Notes: generated by a model from the letters alone, not told the origin. Counted from the stretch's first letter, positions 43,961-52,734 are shown. The stretch is DNA of 64,000 nucleotides from Methylobacterium sp. B4 (GCF_003201865.1 NZ_QJJJ01000003.1:248001-312000); one strand, 5' to 3'. Translations and numbers: made by a program.

Positions 43961-44106
43961 GACGCCTTCCTGCCGGCCCGGAAGACCTTGCACTCGCCGG
44001 GCCGGTAGAATTGATCGACATTACATTTCAGTGCGCCGTGCCCGAGCGCCGCCGCGGCAAGCCGGAGGTCTCAGAGCCCGAGCGGGGCAGCACCCGGGTC
44101 GCAGCC

Positions 44107-44496
44107 TCAATGCCCGCCGTGGGAGGCGCGGACGTCCCGCGGCGCGGCCAGGATCTCGCTGAGGCTGGTGGCCACGTGGCGAGCCTCCTCGTCGGTGAGG
44201 CGCAGCTGGAACGGCGGCAGCGCGCCGGCCTGCAGGGCCACCACGGCCTGCCCCTGCTCATCGGTGCCCACCTCGATCGCCGAGGAGGTCACGTCGAGCA
44301 TGGCGATCTCCTCGTCGCCCGTCTCGTCGGGCAGGTCGGCCTCGCCGTCGTCGTCGATGGCGGTGAGGAGCTGGCCCACGGCGCGCACCAGGGCGCGGGC
44401 GGCGCGGGCGTCCATGACCACCGCCGTCGATTGGTCGTCCTTCTGGAAGGAGAGCTGGATGTTCGCGCCTTCGAGGGAAACCGAGATGCCCGCCAT
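44107..44496 (-). CDS. Hypothetical protein, 129 aa
   Basis: Not recognised. MAGISVSLEGANIQLSFQKDD from ATG 44496 begins a likely beta-rich fold, and the acidic middle (DDDGEADLPDETGDEE) and the end RLTDEEARHVATSLSEILAAP follow. An ATG at 44553 would add 19 residues (MTVNPGGYAPP...), so the start is uncertain. No signal peptide or membrane segment is seen. It is monocistronic. Confidence 0.6.
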   Translation of the reverse strand: MAGISVSLEGANIQLSFQKDDQSTAVVMDARAARALVRAVGQLLTAIDDDGEADLPDETGDEEIAMLDVTSSAIEVGTDEQGQAVVALQAGALPPFQLRLTDEEARHVATSLSEILAAPRDVRASHGGH

Positions 44497-44659
44497 GAAC
44501 TGCCTGACTGCACTGCCTGAGGGCGGTGCGTAACCGCCTGGATTGACGGTCATATATGCACCGGCCCGAGGCTTTGTCACAGGGTGGCCGAAGCGCCGGG
44601 CGCAGCCGGCCGCGCCGCCCCTGCGGCTTTCCCGCCCGCCTCCGCCGGCTCGTCCCGCC

Positions 44660-44688
44660 TTGTTAAGGCCGCACGGCCGGCCTACATG
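44660..44688 (+). promoter_or_regulatory. Possible promoter of the cold-shock gene
   Basis: TTGTTA (44660-44665), a 17-base spacer and TACATG (44683-44688) give a plausible sigma-70 type promoter about 140 bases before the csp start, leaving the long 5' leader usual for cold-shock mRNAs. Confidence 0.35.
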
Positions 44689-44830
44689 TAGTTCTGACGG
44701 GCACGGCAAGGCGGTCGATTCCGCTGCCATCCTCATGTGACCCGTCATCCCGCAAAATCGGCGGACGAGACCATGTGCTCGCTTCGAGCAGATGCTTGCG
44801 CTTGGCTCGTGAGATACGAAGGAACTATTC

Positions 44831-45040
44831 GTGGATACTGGGACTGTTAAGTGGTTCAACGAGACCAAGGGCTACGGCTTCATCCAGCCGGATGACGGCG
44901 GCAAGGACGTTTTCGTCCACATCTCCGCCGTCGAGCGGGCCGGCCTGCGCAACCTCGTCGAGGGCCAGAAGATCTCCTACGAGGTTCTGACGGACAAGCG
45001 CAGCGGCAAGGATGCCGCCGGAAACCTCCAGGCGGTCTGA
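44831..45040 (+). CDS. Cold-shock protein, CspA family
   Basis: The 69-residue protein starts at GTG 44831 after GAAGGAAC. RNA-binding motifs KGYGFI and DVFVHIS are intact, with the usual start TGTVKWFN. It binds single-stranded nucleic acid as an RNA chaperone. Alphaproteobacteria have several copies; whether this one is cold-induced cannot be told from sequence. Confidence 0.95.
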   Translation: MDTGTVKWFNETKGYGFIQPDDGGKDVFVHISAVERAGLRNLVEGQKISYEVLTDKRSGKDAAGNLQAV

Positions 45041-45050
45041 TCCCGCCCAG

Positions 45051-45071
45051 GGGCCGGTAACCGACCGGCCC
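45051..45071 (+). terminator. Hairpin after the cold-shock gene
   Basis: GGGCCGGT and ACCGGCCC form a perfect eight-base stem with a five-base loop, starting 11 bases after the csp stop. There is no clear T-run. Confidence 0.45.
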
Positions 45072-45229
45072 AACCGCGTAGCCTGACACATCAAGCGGCA
45101 CCCACCGACCCAGGATCCATCCCGGATCCGGCGGCGGGCGCCGCCGCCGATCGAGCATCACAACAACCAGAAACGACGCCGGCCACGCCACGGATGGCGC
45201 GGGATCCGGTGAAGAGAGAAGAAAAGACA

Positions 45230-45457
45230 ATGCATTTCGAGTTCCGGCGCCATGTCGGCGCCATTTCACCCGTCACAAATGCGGTGACCTTCCGGGTGGA
45301 CCGCTTGGTCGAAACGCCGACGCGCAACGCGTCCGCCGACCTCAGCCACCTCATCGACCCTTCCTACGAGTACCACTCGCCGCGCGAGTTGCGCTGGCAC
45401 CTCGCCGATCGGCTGGGCCTCGCCCCCGCCGCGGTTCGGCTGAAGGAAGCGGCCTGA
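45230..45457 (+). CDS. Small hypothetical protein, 75 aa
   Basis: Not recognised. ATG 45230 follows a purine-rich AGAGAAGAAAAGA site. The sequence has a beta-like N-terminal half (MHFEFRRHVGAISPVTNAVTFRVDRLVE) and a helix-forming C-terminus (YEYHSPRELRWHLADRLGLAPAAVRLKEA). It follows csp by 190 bases and has its own ribosome site. Confidence 0.6.
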   Translation: MHFEFRRHVGAISPVTNAVTFRVDRLVETPTRNASADLSHLIDPSYEYHSPRELRWHLADRLGLAPAAVRLKEAA

Positions 45458-45463
45458 AAGCCT

Positions 45464-45489
45464 GAGCCCCGCGCCTTCGGGAGCGGGGT
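45464..45489. terminator. Hairpin between convergent genes
   Basis: GCCCCGC and GCGGGGT stem blocks with an intervening GCCTTCGGGA loop lie between the stops of the 75-aa gene (plus) and the CysQ-like gene (minus). It may serve as a two-way terminator. Confidence 0.35.
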
Positions 45490-46317
45490 CTACCGCCCGG
45501 CCAGGGCCGCTAAGGCGGCCTCGCGCAGGGCGAGCGGCGCAACGATGAGTTCGCCGTGACGCGGCTCCGGTCGGTTGTAGGCCACCGGAGTCCCATCGAG
45601 ATTGCAGACGATGCCCCCCGCCTCGCGCACGATCAGGTCGGCGCCGGCGAGGTCCCAGTCCCGCGAATCCTTCGAGACGAGGCCGAGGTCGATCCGACCC
45701 TCGGCCACCCGCGCGAGCCGCAGGGCGAGCGAGGGAATCCGCTCGACCACCGTGACCGAGGGCCGCGCGCCTCCGGCCCCGTGCGCCGCGCCGTCGAGCA
45801 GACGGTCCTGAAGCGGCTTGGGGCCGGTGACCCGCACGCCCTCCAGCCCGGTCTGCGTCGAGACGCGGATCGGCGCGCCGTTGAGTGTGGCGCCCGCCCC
45901 CGCCGCAGCCTCGTAGAAATGCCCGAGCGCCGGGGCGAAGACCGAGCCGAGCACCGGCTCGCCACCCGACAGGAGCGCCACCGCGATGGACCAGTCCGGA
46001 TGCCCGGACAGGAAGGCGCGGGTGCCGTCGATGGGGTCGACGATCCAGACGAGGTCGTGACCGAGCCGCACGGGATCGTCGCTGGTCTCCTCCGAGAGCC
46101 AGGCCGCCCGCGGTTCGATCTGCGACAGGCGGACCTTGAGGAAGGCGTCCACGGTGACGTCGGCCTCCGTCACCGGCGACCCGCCCGCCTTCGACCAGAC
46201 CTTCGCGCTCGTATGTCCGCCCTCCTGGAAGTAGGGCAGCGCCAGGGCCGCAGCCTCCTGCATCGCCTCGCGCAGATCCGGCCGCAGCGCCTCGAGAGAG
46301 GGTGTCGTCTGAGTCAT
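45490..46317 (-). CDS. Inositol monophosphatase/CysQ-family phosphatase
   Basis: The 275-residue protein starts at ATG 46317 (MTQTTPSLEAL). It has the lithium-sensitive phosphatase metal motif WIVDPIDGTRAF and the second motif DWDLAGADLIVREAGG, with GGSPVTEADVTVD. CysQ members hydrolyse 3'-phosphoadenosine 5'-phosphate from sulfate assimilation; the similarity is to CysQ and to general inositol monophosphatases, so the substrate is not certain. Confidence 0.88.
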   Translation of the reverse strand: MTQTTPSLEALRPDLREAMQEAAALALPYFQEGGHTSAKVWSKAGGSPVTEADVTVDAFLKVRLSQIEPRAAWLSEETSDDPVRLGHDLVWIVDPIDGTRAFLSGHPDWSIAVALLSGGEPVLGSVFAPALGHFYEAAAGAGATLNGAPIRVSTQTGLEGVRVTGPKPLQDRLLDGAAHGAGGARPSVTVVERIPSLALRLARVAEGRIDLGLVSKDSRDWDLAGADLIVREAGGIVCNLDGTPVAYNRPEPRHGELIVAPLALREAALAALAGR

Positions 46318-46670
46318 GAGAGCCGCTTGGAGCCGCCGTGCGAAGCCGACCACGTTCCGCTTCAACGGCATCGGCGCGGTTCCGTTCTAAAGCATCCCTG
46401 GAAAATGTGGCCACCGGTTTTCGGGACCGTGCGATGCAGGCCGTGCCGCCATGCCCTCATGCGCCCGCGGCACGGGCTCCTGCTCCGGCCCCGCTTGCGC
46501 GCATTTGCGCCGATCGCGGCAAGGGTCCGTTGAGCATTCCGCAGGCTTCGGCTCGATCCACGAACGCTTAACTGTCACTTTTAAGGCAGCTTGGGGAGGA
46601 CGAACGGCACTGTGCTTGTCAGATCAGCGCGTCCGACAGAGACCGCGGCCAGGGATAGGGCGTCGCACCG
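46318..46670. other. 353-base gap with a palindromic repeat
   Basis: No gene is supported. The left part holds the repeat at 46391-46434. The right part, ahead of the 46671 gene, is relatively AT-rich (TTAACTGTCACTTTTAAGG) and may hold its promoter. Confidence 0.35.
46391..46434. repeat. Interspersed repeat with GAAAA...TTTTC palindrome
   Basis: AGCATCCCTGGAAAATGTGG followed by CCACCGGTTTTCGGGA forms a partial palindrome (GGAAAA/TTTTCG, GTGG/CCAC). Near-identical sequences are widespread between genes of Rhizobiales, which identifies it as an interspersed repeat fragment. Confidence 0.5.
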
Positions 46671-47156
46671 ATGATGACTTTCGAGATCCTGAATCAGAAC
46701 TTTCGCCCCGGCTCCGAAGACGGCACCCTCGCGAGCACGCTTCAGGTGCCCGCCACGCCGCTGCCCGTGCTCGGCGCCGCTGTCGGCGTCGCTCTCGCCT
46801 TCGCCGACGAGGCCGCCGATGCCTGCGGAGAGGACCGCTTCGCGCTGCTGCTCGTCGATGCCGAGGGCGAGGTGGCGATGCGGCTCGGGCCGTTCGCGGA
46901 GGAGGATGTCGTGGCCGTGTGGCGCGATGTCTCGGCCAAGGGCGGTCTCGCCCGGATGCTGCTGCGCGAGGACGGCTCCATCGTCCCGGTCTCGCAGCAG
47001 CTCGGGCCGGTCGTGCTCGGCAAGGGCCGCCAGCGCCGCCGCCACGCCGCCCTCAGCGGCCGCCGCCCACGCTTCCTCGTGCGGCGCAAGACTGCCCGGC
47101 TCCCGGCCCGGCCCTGCATCCACCGGGGCGAGAGCGAGATCATCTCCCGGGGCTGA
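46671..47156 (+). CDS. Hypothetical protein (DUF6101-like C-terminus), 161 aa
   Basis: Starts at ATG 46671; a second ATG follows directly. The N-terminal 110 residues look like a mixed fold (LLLVDAEGEVAMRLGPFAEEDVVAVWRDVSAKGGLARML). The C-terminus is strongly basic (RQRRRHAALSGRRPRFLVRRK) and ends with HRGESEIISRG, a pattern I associate with the alphaproteobacterial DUF6101 family. That assignment is from pattern memory only. No signal peptide or membrane segment is seen. Confidence 0.6.
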   Translation: MMTFEILNQNFRPGSEDGTLASTLQVPATPLPVLGAAVGVALAFADEAADACGEDRFALLLVDAEGEVAMRLGPFAEEDVVAVWRDVSAKGGLARMLLREDGSIVPVSQQLGPVVLGKGRQRRRHAALSGRRPRFLVRRKTARLPARPCIHRGESEIISRG

Positions 47157-47168
47157 GACGCGACAGCC

Positions 47169-47357
47169 TCAGCCGGCGTCCAGCCGCTGATCCGGCGCGC
47201 GGTCGGCCGGAGAGCCGTCGTAGCCCTCGAGCCAGCCCGTGCGCTCGGGCGTGTCCCGCGGATAGGGGCAGGCGTCGCGCGGACGCCCCTGAGCTCGGGC
47301 GCGGGCGCCCTCGGCGATAGTGTCTTCCGGTTGTCGGTGCGGATCGTTCTCGCTCAT
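47169..47357 (-). CDS. RMF/CrpP-like small protein, 62 aa
   Basis: Starts at ATG 47357 (MSENDPHRQPED). Residues 17-50 carry the pattern EGxxARxxGxxRDxCPYxxxxxxRxxWLEGYD, which matches ribosome modulation factor and the CrpP-like family. RMF dimerises ribosomes in stationary phase; CrpP-like proteins have been linked to quinolone tolerance. Which role holds here is open. It is 45 bases downstream of ubiA and on the same strand. Confidence 0.65.
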   Translation of the reverse strand: MSENDPHRQPEDTIAEGARARAQGRPRDACPYPRDTPERTGWLEGYDGSPADRAPDQRLDAG

Positions 47358-47401
47358 GCCGCCGAATATGGCGCGGGTGGCCGGTCCGGCCACGGCTGGC
47401 C

Positions 47402-48352
47402 CTAGCGCCAACCCTGCCAGAGCGCGTCGGCAGCCAGACCCGCGAACAGGATCAGCCCGGCATCGCGGTTCGAGCGGAACAGCGTCAGGGCGCGCGCGCC
47501 ATCGCGCTCGGAGAGCATCGCCACCTGCCGGGCGAGGTGGGCGGCGAACAGCGCGAGGCCGAGCCAACCGAGGGGGCCGGCGCCGGCCCCGATCAGCGCC
47601 GGCACGAACAGGGCGACGGTGCCTGCGTAGCAGAGCCCCACCGCGAGACGCAGGCGCGCGCCGAACAGCCGGGCCGAGGAATGGATGCCGACGATCTCGT
47701 CATCCTCGATGTCCTGCACCGCGTAGATCGTGTCGTAGCCGACGATCCAGCAGATCGTGCCCGCGTAGAGCCACAGGGCCGGCGGGTCGAGGCGGCCGAA
47801 CACGGCGACCCAGCCCATCAGCGCGCCCCAGGCGAAGGCGAGGCCGAGCACCGCCTGGGGCATCGGCATCACCCGCTTCATGAACGGGTAGATCGCCACC
47901 GGCGCCAGCGAGAGCATGCCGACGAGGATCGCGGTCGTGTTGAACTGAAGCAGCACCGCGAGGCCGACGAGCGCCTGCGCCACGAGGAAGGCGGCGGCCC
48001 CCTTCGTCGTCACCTGCCCCGAGGGCAGCGGGCGCGAGCGGGTGCGCTCGACCTGCGCGTCGAGCCGGCGGTCGGCGATGTCGTTGTAGGTCGAGCCGGC
48101 GCCCCGCATCGCCACCGCGCCGACGAGGAACAGGGCGAGGTGGATGGGATCGGGACCCGGGCGCCCGGCGGCGGTCGCGGCGAGGGCCGCCGACCACCAG
48201 CACGGCAGCAGCAGAAGCCACCAGCCGACCGGCCGCTCGATCCGGGCGAGCCTCAGATAGGGCCGTGCCGCGGCCGGCGCGAGCCGGTCGGCCCAGTGGC
48301 CGGCAACCGCGTCGGCGACGCGGCCGGAGCCGGGCTCGGACGGAGAAGGCAA
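47402..48352 (-). CDS. ubiA: 4-hydroxybenzoate polyprenyltransferase
   Basis: The 316-residue membrane enzyme attaches the polyprenyl tail to 4-hydroxybenzoate in ubiquinone synthesis. Both Asp-rich motifs are seen: YNDIADRRLDAQVERT and YAVQDIEDDEIVGIHS. Eight to nine membrane helices are predicted. A TTG at 48352 is the first start in the frame; GTG 48319 is an alternative, so the exact N-terminus is uncertain. Confidence 0.92.
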   Translation of the reverse strand: MPSPSEPGSGRVADAVAGHWADRLAPAAARPYLRLARIERPVGWWLLLLPCWWSAALAATAAGRPGPDPIHLALFLVGAVAMRGAGSTYNDIADRRLDAQVERTRSRPLPSGQVTTKGAAAFLVAQALVGLAVLLQFNTTAILVGMLSLAPVAIYPFMKRVMPMPQAVLGLAFAWGALMGWVAVFGRLDPPALWLYAGTICWIVGYDTIYAVQDIEDDEIVGIHSSARLFGARLRLAVGLCYAGTVALFVPALIGAGAGPLGWLGLALFAAHLARQVAMLSERDGARALTLFRSNRDAGLILFAGLAADALWQGWR

Positions 48353-48387
48353 TGGGGCTGCGGCTTCGGCGGGTCGGAACGCGCCGT

Positions 48388-48993
48388 TTAGAGCGCGCCC
48401 TGCGGCATGCGGAAGGCGCCGGACAGGCCGGGGCCGCCGAGCAGACCGCCGCCCCCGCCGCCGTTCTGCGCCTGGGCCTTGGCCTGGGCTTCCATCTTCG
48501 AAGCCTGGGCGGCGATGCCGCAGACCTTGGTGCGGATCGCCCCGACCTTGTTGTGGTCGGCCTTGAAGCCTTCCGCGAACGAATCAGGGATCGAGCACCA
48601 TTCCTTGTTGGCGGTGATCCATTTTATGCCGGTCGCGCCGTTGGCCTGGAGCTGGCCGAACAGGGAGCAGGCCTCCTGCGGCGTCATCTTCTTCTTGGAG
48701 TTCGAGGCCGAGTTCGCCTTGGCCACGAGGTTCTTGCGCTCGATCAGCGTCTTCTGGATCGAGCCGCAATCGGTGCCCGCCTGCTGCGGCACGGACTGGG
48801 CGGGAGCCGCCGGCGCCATGGGGGCGGGAATGCTCATCGGCGCGCCCGCCGAGGGGGCGGGCTCGGCCGGCGTATCCATCGACGGCAGCGGCATGCCGCT
48901 CATTCCCTGGCCGAGCGCGGGCCCGGCCAGAAGGGCGAGGCCGGCGAAAGCGGCGGCGACGGTCTTCGACGATGCAGACATCCAGGCAGACAT
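48388..48993 (-). CDS. Exported hypothetical protein, 201 aa
   Basis: Not a named family. ATG 48993 leads a signal peptide (AAAFAGLALLAGPALGQG). After a Pro/Ala/Met-rich stretch comes a helical domain with four cysteines (TDCGSI, EACSLF, EWCSIP, KVCGIA) around TANKEWCSIPDSFAEGFKADHNKV, and a Gln/Ala tail ending in GGGGGGLLGG. It is probably periplasmic. A conserved-looking cysteine framework argues that it is a real protein. Confidence 0.65.
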   Translation of the reverse strand: MSAWMSASSKTVAAAFAGLALLAGPALGQGMSGMPLPSMDTPAEPAPSAGAPMSIPAPMAPAAPAQSVPQQAGTDCGSIQKTLIERKNLVAKANSASNSKKKMTPQEACSLFGQLQANGATGIKWITANKEWCSIPDSFAEGFKADHNKVGAIRTKVCGIAAQASKMEAQAKAQAQNGGGGGGLLGGPGLSGAFRMPQGAL

Positions 48994-49303
48994 TCGGCCG
49001 GTCCTTCTCCCCGCGTGCCGCGACGGGTGTAGCCCCCGATCCCGCAGCGCCCGCCCGGCCTCGGCCCGGACGCTGCTGCGCCGTGGGCCCCGGCGAGGGG
49101 CTTGAACGTGTTTCGATGCGGAAGCTTGTTGCGCATGGGAATGTGGCGCCAATGGTGCCGCGCGGCTTCCGCCGGCCACGACGGTGGGAAATCGTTCGAA
49201 ACGCGGGCAGGGTGACATTTCCGCATCACATTCCGCCGCGTTCGGCGCCGATTGACAGGCCGGGGCGGCCACGCGACGAGACCGGCCTTCGTTGCGAGAG
49301 ATC
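48994..49303. other. 310-base divergent gap before rsmE
   Basis: No gene is supported. It separates the exported hypothetical (minus) and rsmE (plus). A TTGACA at 49252-49257 lies 46 bases before the rsmE ATG and could be its -35 element, but the -10 region is not clear. Confidence 0.35.
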
Positions 49304-50056
49304 ATGGCTGCCTACGACTTCACCGCCCCGCGCCTCTTCGTCGAAGCGGATCTGGTGGAGGGGCGCGTCCTGCCGCTGGAGCGGGCGCAGGCGAACTACC
49401 TGCTCACCGTGCTGCGCCGCGCGGAGGGCGAGCCCGTGCTGCTCTTCAACGGCCGCGATGGCGAGTGGCGGGCCGAGATCGTGCCGCAGGGGCGCAAGAG
49501 CGCCGATCTGCGCGTGGTCGCGCAAACCCGCCCGCAGCCGGTTCCGCCAGACCTGCACTACCTGTTCGCACCCCTGAAGACCGGCCGGCTCGACTACATG
49601 GCTCAGAAGGCGGTGGAGATGGGCGCGGGCCGGCTCCAGCCGGTCTTCACCCGCTTCACGCAAGGGGAGCGGATCAAGCTCGACCGGCTGCAGGCCAACA
49701 CGATTGAGGCGGCCGAGCAGTGCGGGATTCTCGCCGTGCCCGAGATCGGCGAGCCGGCCCGGCTTCCCGCCTGCCTCGACGCGCTCGAAGCCGACCGCCT
49801 CCTCGTCTTCTGCGACGAGGACGCCGCCGTGCGCGATCCCGTGGCGGCCCTGCGCGGGGCCGCCGACCCGGATCGACTGCCGCCGCTGGCGGTTCTGGTC
49901 GGCCCCGAGGGTGGGTTCCACGAGGAGGAGCGCGCGCTGATCGCCGCCCGCCCCAACACGGTCGCGCTCTCGCTGGGACCGCGCATCCTGCGAGCGGATA
50001 CGGCCGCGGTGGCCGTGCTGGCGCTGGTGCAGGCAGTGCTGGGTGACGGGCGGTGA
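49304..50056 (+). CDS. rsmE: 16S rRNA (uracil-1498-N3)-methyltransferase
   Basis: The 250-residue SPOUT-class enzyme methylates N3 of U1498 in 16S rRNA. The N-terminal PUA-like part (HYLLTVLRR-type, here NYLLTVLRRAEGEPVLLFNGRDGEW) is followed by KTGRLDYMAQKAVEMGAGRLQPV and the SAM knot motifs LVGPEGGF and LSLGPRILRADTA. ATG 49304 has GAGAG upstream. It is 27 bases before the asparaginase gene, so the two may be co-transcribed. Confidence 0.95.
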   Translation: MAAYDFTAPRLFVEADLVEGRVLPLERAQANYLLTVLRRAEGEPVLLFNGRDGEWRAEIVPQGRKSADLRVVAQTRPQPVPPDLHYLFAPLKTGRLDYMAQKAVEMGAGRLQPVFTRFTQGERIKLDRLQANTIEAAEQCGILAVPEIGEPARLPACLDALEADRLLVFCDEDAAVRDPVAALRGAADPDRLPPLAVLVGPEGGFHEEERALIAARPNTVALSLGPRILRADTAAVAVLALVQAVLGDGR

Positions 50057-50083
50057 GCGCGGGTCCGAAGGATTTCTGAAGAT

Positions 50084-51067
50084 ATGAGCCTCCCCCGCCT
50101 CCTGCTCCTGTCCCTCGGCGGGACGATCACGATGACCCGCAGCAGCGGGGGCGGCATCGTGCCGACGCTCACGGCGTCCGACCTCGCGGCCACGGTGCCG
50201 GGGCTCGATGCGGTGGCGGCCATCGAGACGCTGTCTCCCTTGCGCCGTCCGAGCGCGGGGCTGAGCCTCGACGATCTGATCGGGGTGGCGCGCACGCTGA
50301 TCGAACGCCTCGCGGGCGATCTCGACGGTGCGGTGGTGATCCAGGGCACCGACACGATCGAGGAGACCGCCTTCGTGCTCGATCGCCTCGTGACGAGCGA
50401 CAAGCCGGTCGTCGTCACGGGGGCGATGCGCGGCCCGGAGAGCGCCGGGGCCGACGGTCCCGCCAACCTTCTGGCCGCCGCCATCGTCGCAGGCAGCCGG
50501 GCGGCGCGGGGCCTCGGCACGCTCGCCGTCCTCAACGACGAGATCCACGCCGCCCGCCTCGTCCAGAAGGCGCACACCGCCCTGCCCTCCGCCTTCCGCT
50601 CGCCGCTGGCCGGCCCGCTCGGCCTCGTGATCGAGGGCGAGGCCCGCATTCATGTCCGCGTCGGCCGCAGCCTCCCCGTCGTAGGGCCGCTGGCGGCGGA
50701 GCCGCCCCCCGTGGCGCTCGTGAAGATCGGGCTCGGCGACGACGGGCGTCTGCTCGCCGCCTTGCCCGAACTCGGTTTTGCCGGCGCGGTGATCGAGGGC
50801 ATGGGCGCGGGCCACGTCCCGGAGGCGCTTGCGGAGACCGTCTCAGGGCTGGTCGAGCTGATGCCGGTGGTGCTCGCCACCCGCGCCCAGAGCGGGCCTG
50901 TGTTCTGCCGCACATACGGGTATCCCGGCGGGGAGATCGACCTCCTGCGCCGCGGCGCCCTTTCGGCCGGGTCGCTGTCGGGCCTGAAAGCGCGGCTGCT
51001 GCTCCAGCTTCTGCTGCGCGCGGGCCTCGCGCCAAGCGCGTACGGCGCCTTCTTCGCGGAGCCGTAA
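50084..51067 (+). CDS. Asparaginase (type I/II family)
   Basis: The 327-residue protein has both active-site signatures: LSLGGTITM with the nucleophile Thr near residue 14, and VVIQGTDTIEETAF with the second Thr and Asp. It hydrolyses L-asparagine, perhaps glutamine, to the acid and ammonia. No signal peptide is seen, so it is cytoplasmic. It follows rsmE closely. Confidence 0.9.
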   Translation: MSLPRLLLLSLGGTITMTRSSGGGIVPTLTASDLAATVPGLDAVAAIETLSPLRRPSAGLSLDDLIGVARTLIERLAGDLDGAVVIQGTDTIEETAFVLDRLVTSDKPVVVTGAMRGPESAGADGPANLLAAAIVAGSRAARGLGTLAVLNDEIHAARLVQKAHTALPSAFRSPLAGPLGLVIEGEARIHVRVGRSLPVVGPLAAEPPPVALVKIGLGDDGRLLAALPELGFAGAVIEGMGAGHVPEALAETVSGLVELMPVVLATRAQSGPVFCRTYGYPGGEIDLLRRGALSAGSLSGLKARLLLQLLLRAGLAPSAYGAFFAEP

Positions 51068-51173
51068 GGCCCGCGCGATGATCGTGCACAAGGCGGGTTC
51101 ATGTCAGCCATGCGCGGTGCGGGCGCGTTGTTCACCCTTGCGGCGTCCTCTAAGGACACGACATCCGGTGAGG

Positions 51174-51198
51174 CCGCCACCGGTCCGTCCGGTGGCGG
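51174..51198. terminator. Perfect hairpin between the asparaginase gene and gshA
   Basis: CCGCCACCGG-TCCGT-CCGGTGGCGG forms a perfect ten-base stem with a five-base loop, 107 bases after the asparaginase stop and 54 bases before the gshA ATG. It may end the upstream transcript or lie in the gshA leader. There is no T-run. Confidence 0.4.
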
Positions 51199-51251
51199 AC
51201 GACCGGCGCGCCCGCTGACTTCTTCGACCGACGTCACCTTCGAGGCAGCGC

Positions 51252-52619
51252 ATGGCGCGCGATACGTCCGACACGACCCCGCTCACCACGCGCGACGAAT
51301 TGATCGCGTGGTTCGCCGCGGGGGAGAAGCCGCGCGAGCGCTTCGCCATCGGCACCGAGCACGAGAAGATTCCGTTCTACACGGCCGACCACGCGCCCGT
51401 GCCCTACGAGGGCGAGCGCGGCATCCGGGCGCTGCTGGAGAACCTCGCGCGCGAGACCGGCTGGGAGCCGATCCTCGACGCGGGCAACATCATCGGGCTC
51501 GCGGGCCATGAGGGCGGCGCCATCTCGATCGAGCCCGGCGGGCAGTTCGAGCTCTCCGGGGCGCCGCTGGCCGACATCCACGCCACCGTGGCCGAACTCG
51601 ACGAGCACCTCGCCGCCTCCAAACGCGCCGCGGCGCCGCTCGGCATCGGCTTCCTCGACCTCGGCATGAGTCCGAAATGGACCCGCGAGGCCACGCCGCA
51701 GATGCCCAAGAGCCGCTACCGCATCATGCGCGGCTACATGCCGAAGGTGGGCAAGCTCGGCCTCGACATGATGCTGCGCACGGCGACCGTGCAGGTGAAC
51801 GTCGATTTCGCCTCGGAGGCCGACATGGTGCGCAAGATGCGCGTCAGCCTCGCGCTCCAGCCCATCGCGACCGCGCTCTTCGCCAACTCCCCCTTCACCG
51901 ACGGGCGCCCCAACGGCTTCCTGTCGCGCCGCTCCGAGATCTGGCGCGACACCGATCCCGACCGCACCGGCATGCTGGCCTTCGCCTTCGAGGAGGGCTT
52001 CGGCTACGAGGCCTATGTCGACTGGCTGCTCGACGTGCCGATGTACTTCGTCAAGCGCGGCGAGACCTATCACGACGTTTCCGGCGCCTCCTTCCGCGAC
52101 CTGATGGACGGTCGCCTCGCGCAGCTGCCGGGCGAGCGGGCCACCGTCTCCGATTGGGCCAACCACGCCTCGACCGTCTTCCCCGAGGTGCGGCTCAAGC
52201 GCTTCCTGGAAATGCGCGGCGCCGATGTGGGCGGGCGGGCGATGATCGCGGCGCAATCGGCCTTCTGGGTCGGGCTGCTCTACGACGAGACCGCCCTGTC
52301 GGCCGCCTGGGACCTCGTGCGCGGCTGGTCCGCCAGTGAGCGGGAATCGATCCGCGCCGCCGTGCCCCGTCTCGGGCTCCACACCAGCATCGGCGGGCGC
52401 TGCCTCGGCGCGGTGGCGGCGGAAGCTCTCTCCATCGCCCGGTCCGGCCTCCAGGCACGGGCCCGCCGCGACGGGAGCGGACGCGACGAGGCGGTCTACC
52501 TTCAGCCGCTGGAGGCGATCATCGCCGCCGGCCGCAGCCAGGCCGAGGAGCGGCTGGCCGATTACGAGGGGCCGTGGGAGAAGTCCGTCGAGCCGGCCTT
52601 CAAGGCCTGCACCTTCTGA
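51252..52619 (+). CDS. gshA: Glutamate-cysteine ligase, plant/alphaproteobacterial type
   Basis: The 455-residue enzyme catalyses the first step of glutathione synthesis. GTEHEKIPF near the N-terminus, GQFELSGAPL, and RTATVQVNVDF with PFTDGRPNGFLSRRSEIW identify the class shared by plants and Rhizobiales. Glutathione is important here because methylotrophs and their relatives use it in formaldehyde and stress defence. ATG 51252 starts MARDTSDTTPL. Confidence 0.95.
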   Translation: MARDTSDTTPLTTRDELIAWFAAGEKPRERFAIGTEHEKIPFYTADHAPVPYEGERGIRALLENLARETGWEPILDAGNIIGLAGHEGGAISIEPGGQFELSGAPLADIHATVAELDEHLAASKRAAAPLGIGFLDLGMSPKWTREATPQMPKSRYRIMRGYMPKVGKLGLDMMLRTATVQVNVDFASEADMVRKMRVSLALQPIATALFANSPFTDGRPNGFLSRRSEIWRDTDPDRTGMLAFAFEEGFGYEAYVDWLLDVPMYFVKRGETYHDVSGASFRDLMDGRLAQLPGERATVSDWANHASTVFPEVRLKRFLEMRGADVGGRAMIAAQSAFWVGLLYDETALSAAWDLVRGWSASERESIRAAVPRLGLHTSIGGRCLGAVAAEALSIARSGLQARARRDGSGRDEAVYLQPLEAIIAAGRSQAEERLADYEGPWEKSVEPAFKACTF

Positions 52620-52669
52620 TCCTTCACGACAGCCGGAGCAGATTCTTCCGCCGGGCAAGCGGGGCCGGT

Positions 52670-52694
52670 GGAACGCGTTCGGCGCCTCGTTGTT
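52670..52694 (+). promoter_or_regulatory. Putative EcfG-type promoter
   Basis: GGAAC (52670-52674), a 17-base spacer and GTT (52692-52694), 40 bases before the ATG of the Gly/Tyr-rich gene. The start has TGAGGAG upstream, so promoter, ribosome site and start are well spaced. Confidence 0.5.
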
Positions 52695-52734
52695 CCTGCG
52701 TGTATTCCTTGATGATGTTGAGGAGTCCGCAGCC

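Noticed and set aside
46581..47123. Minus-strand frame opposite the DUF6101-like gene
   Set aside because: The plus-strand gene has a better start and a conserved-looking C-terminus.
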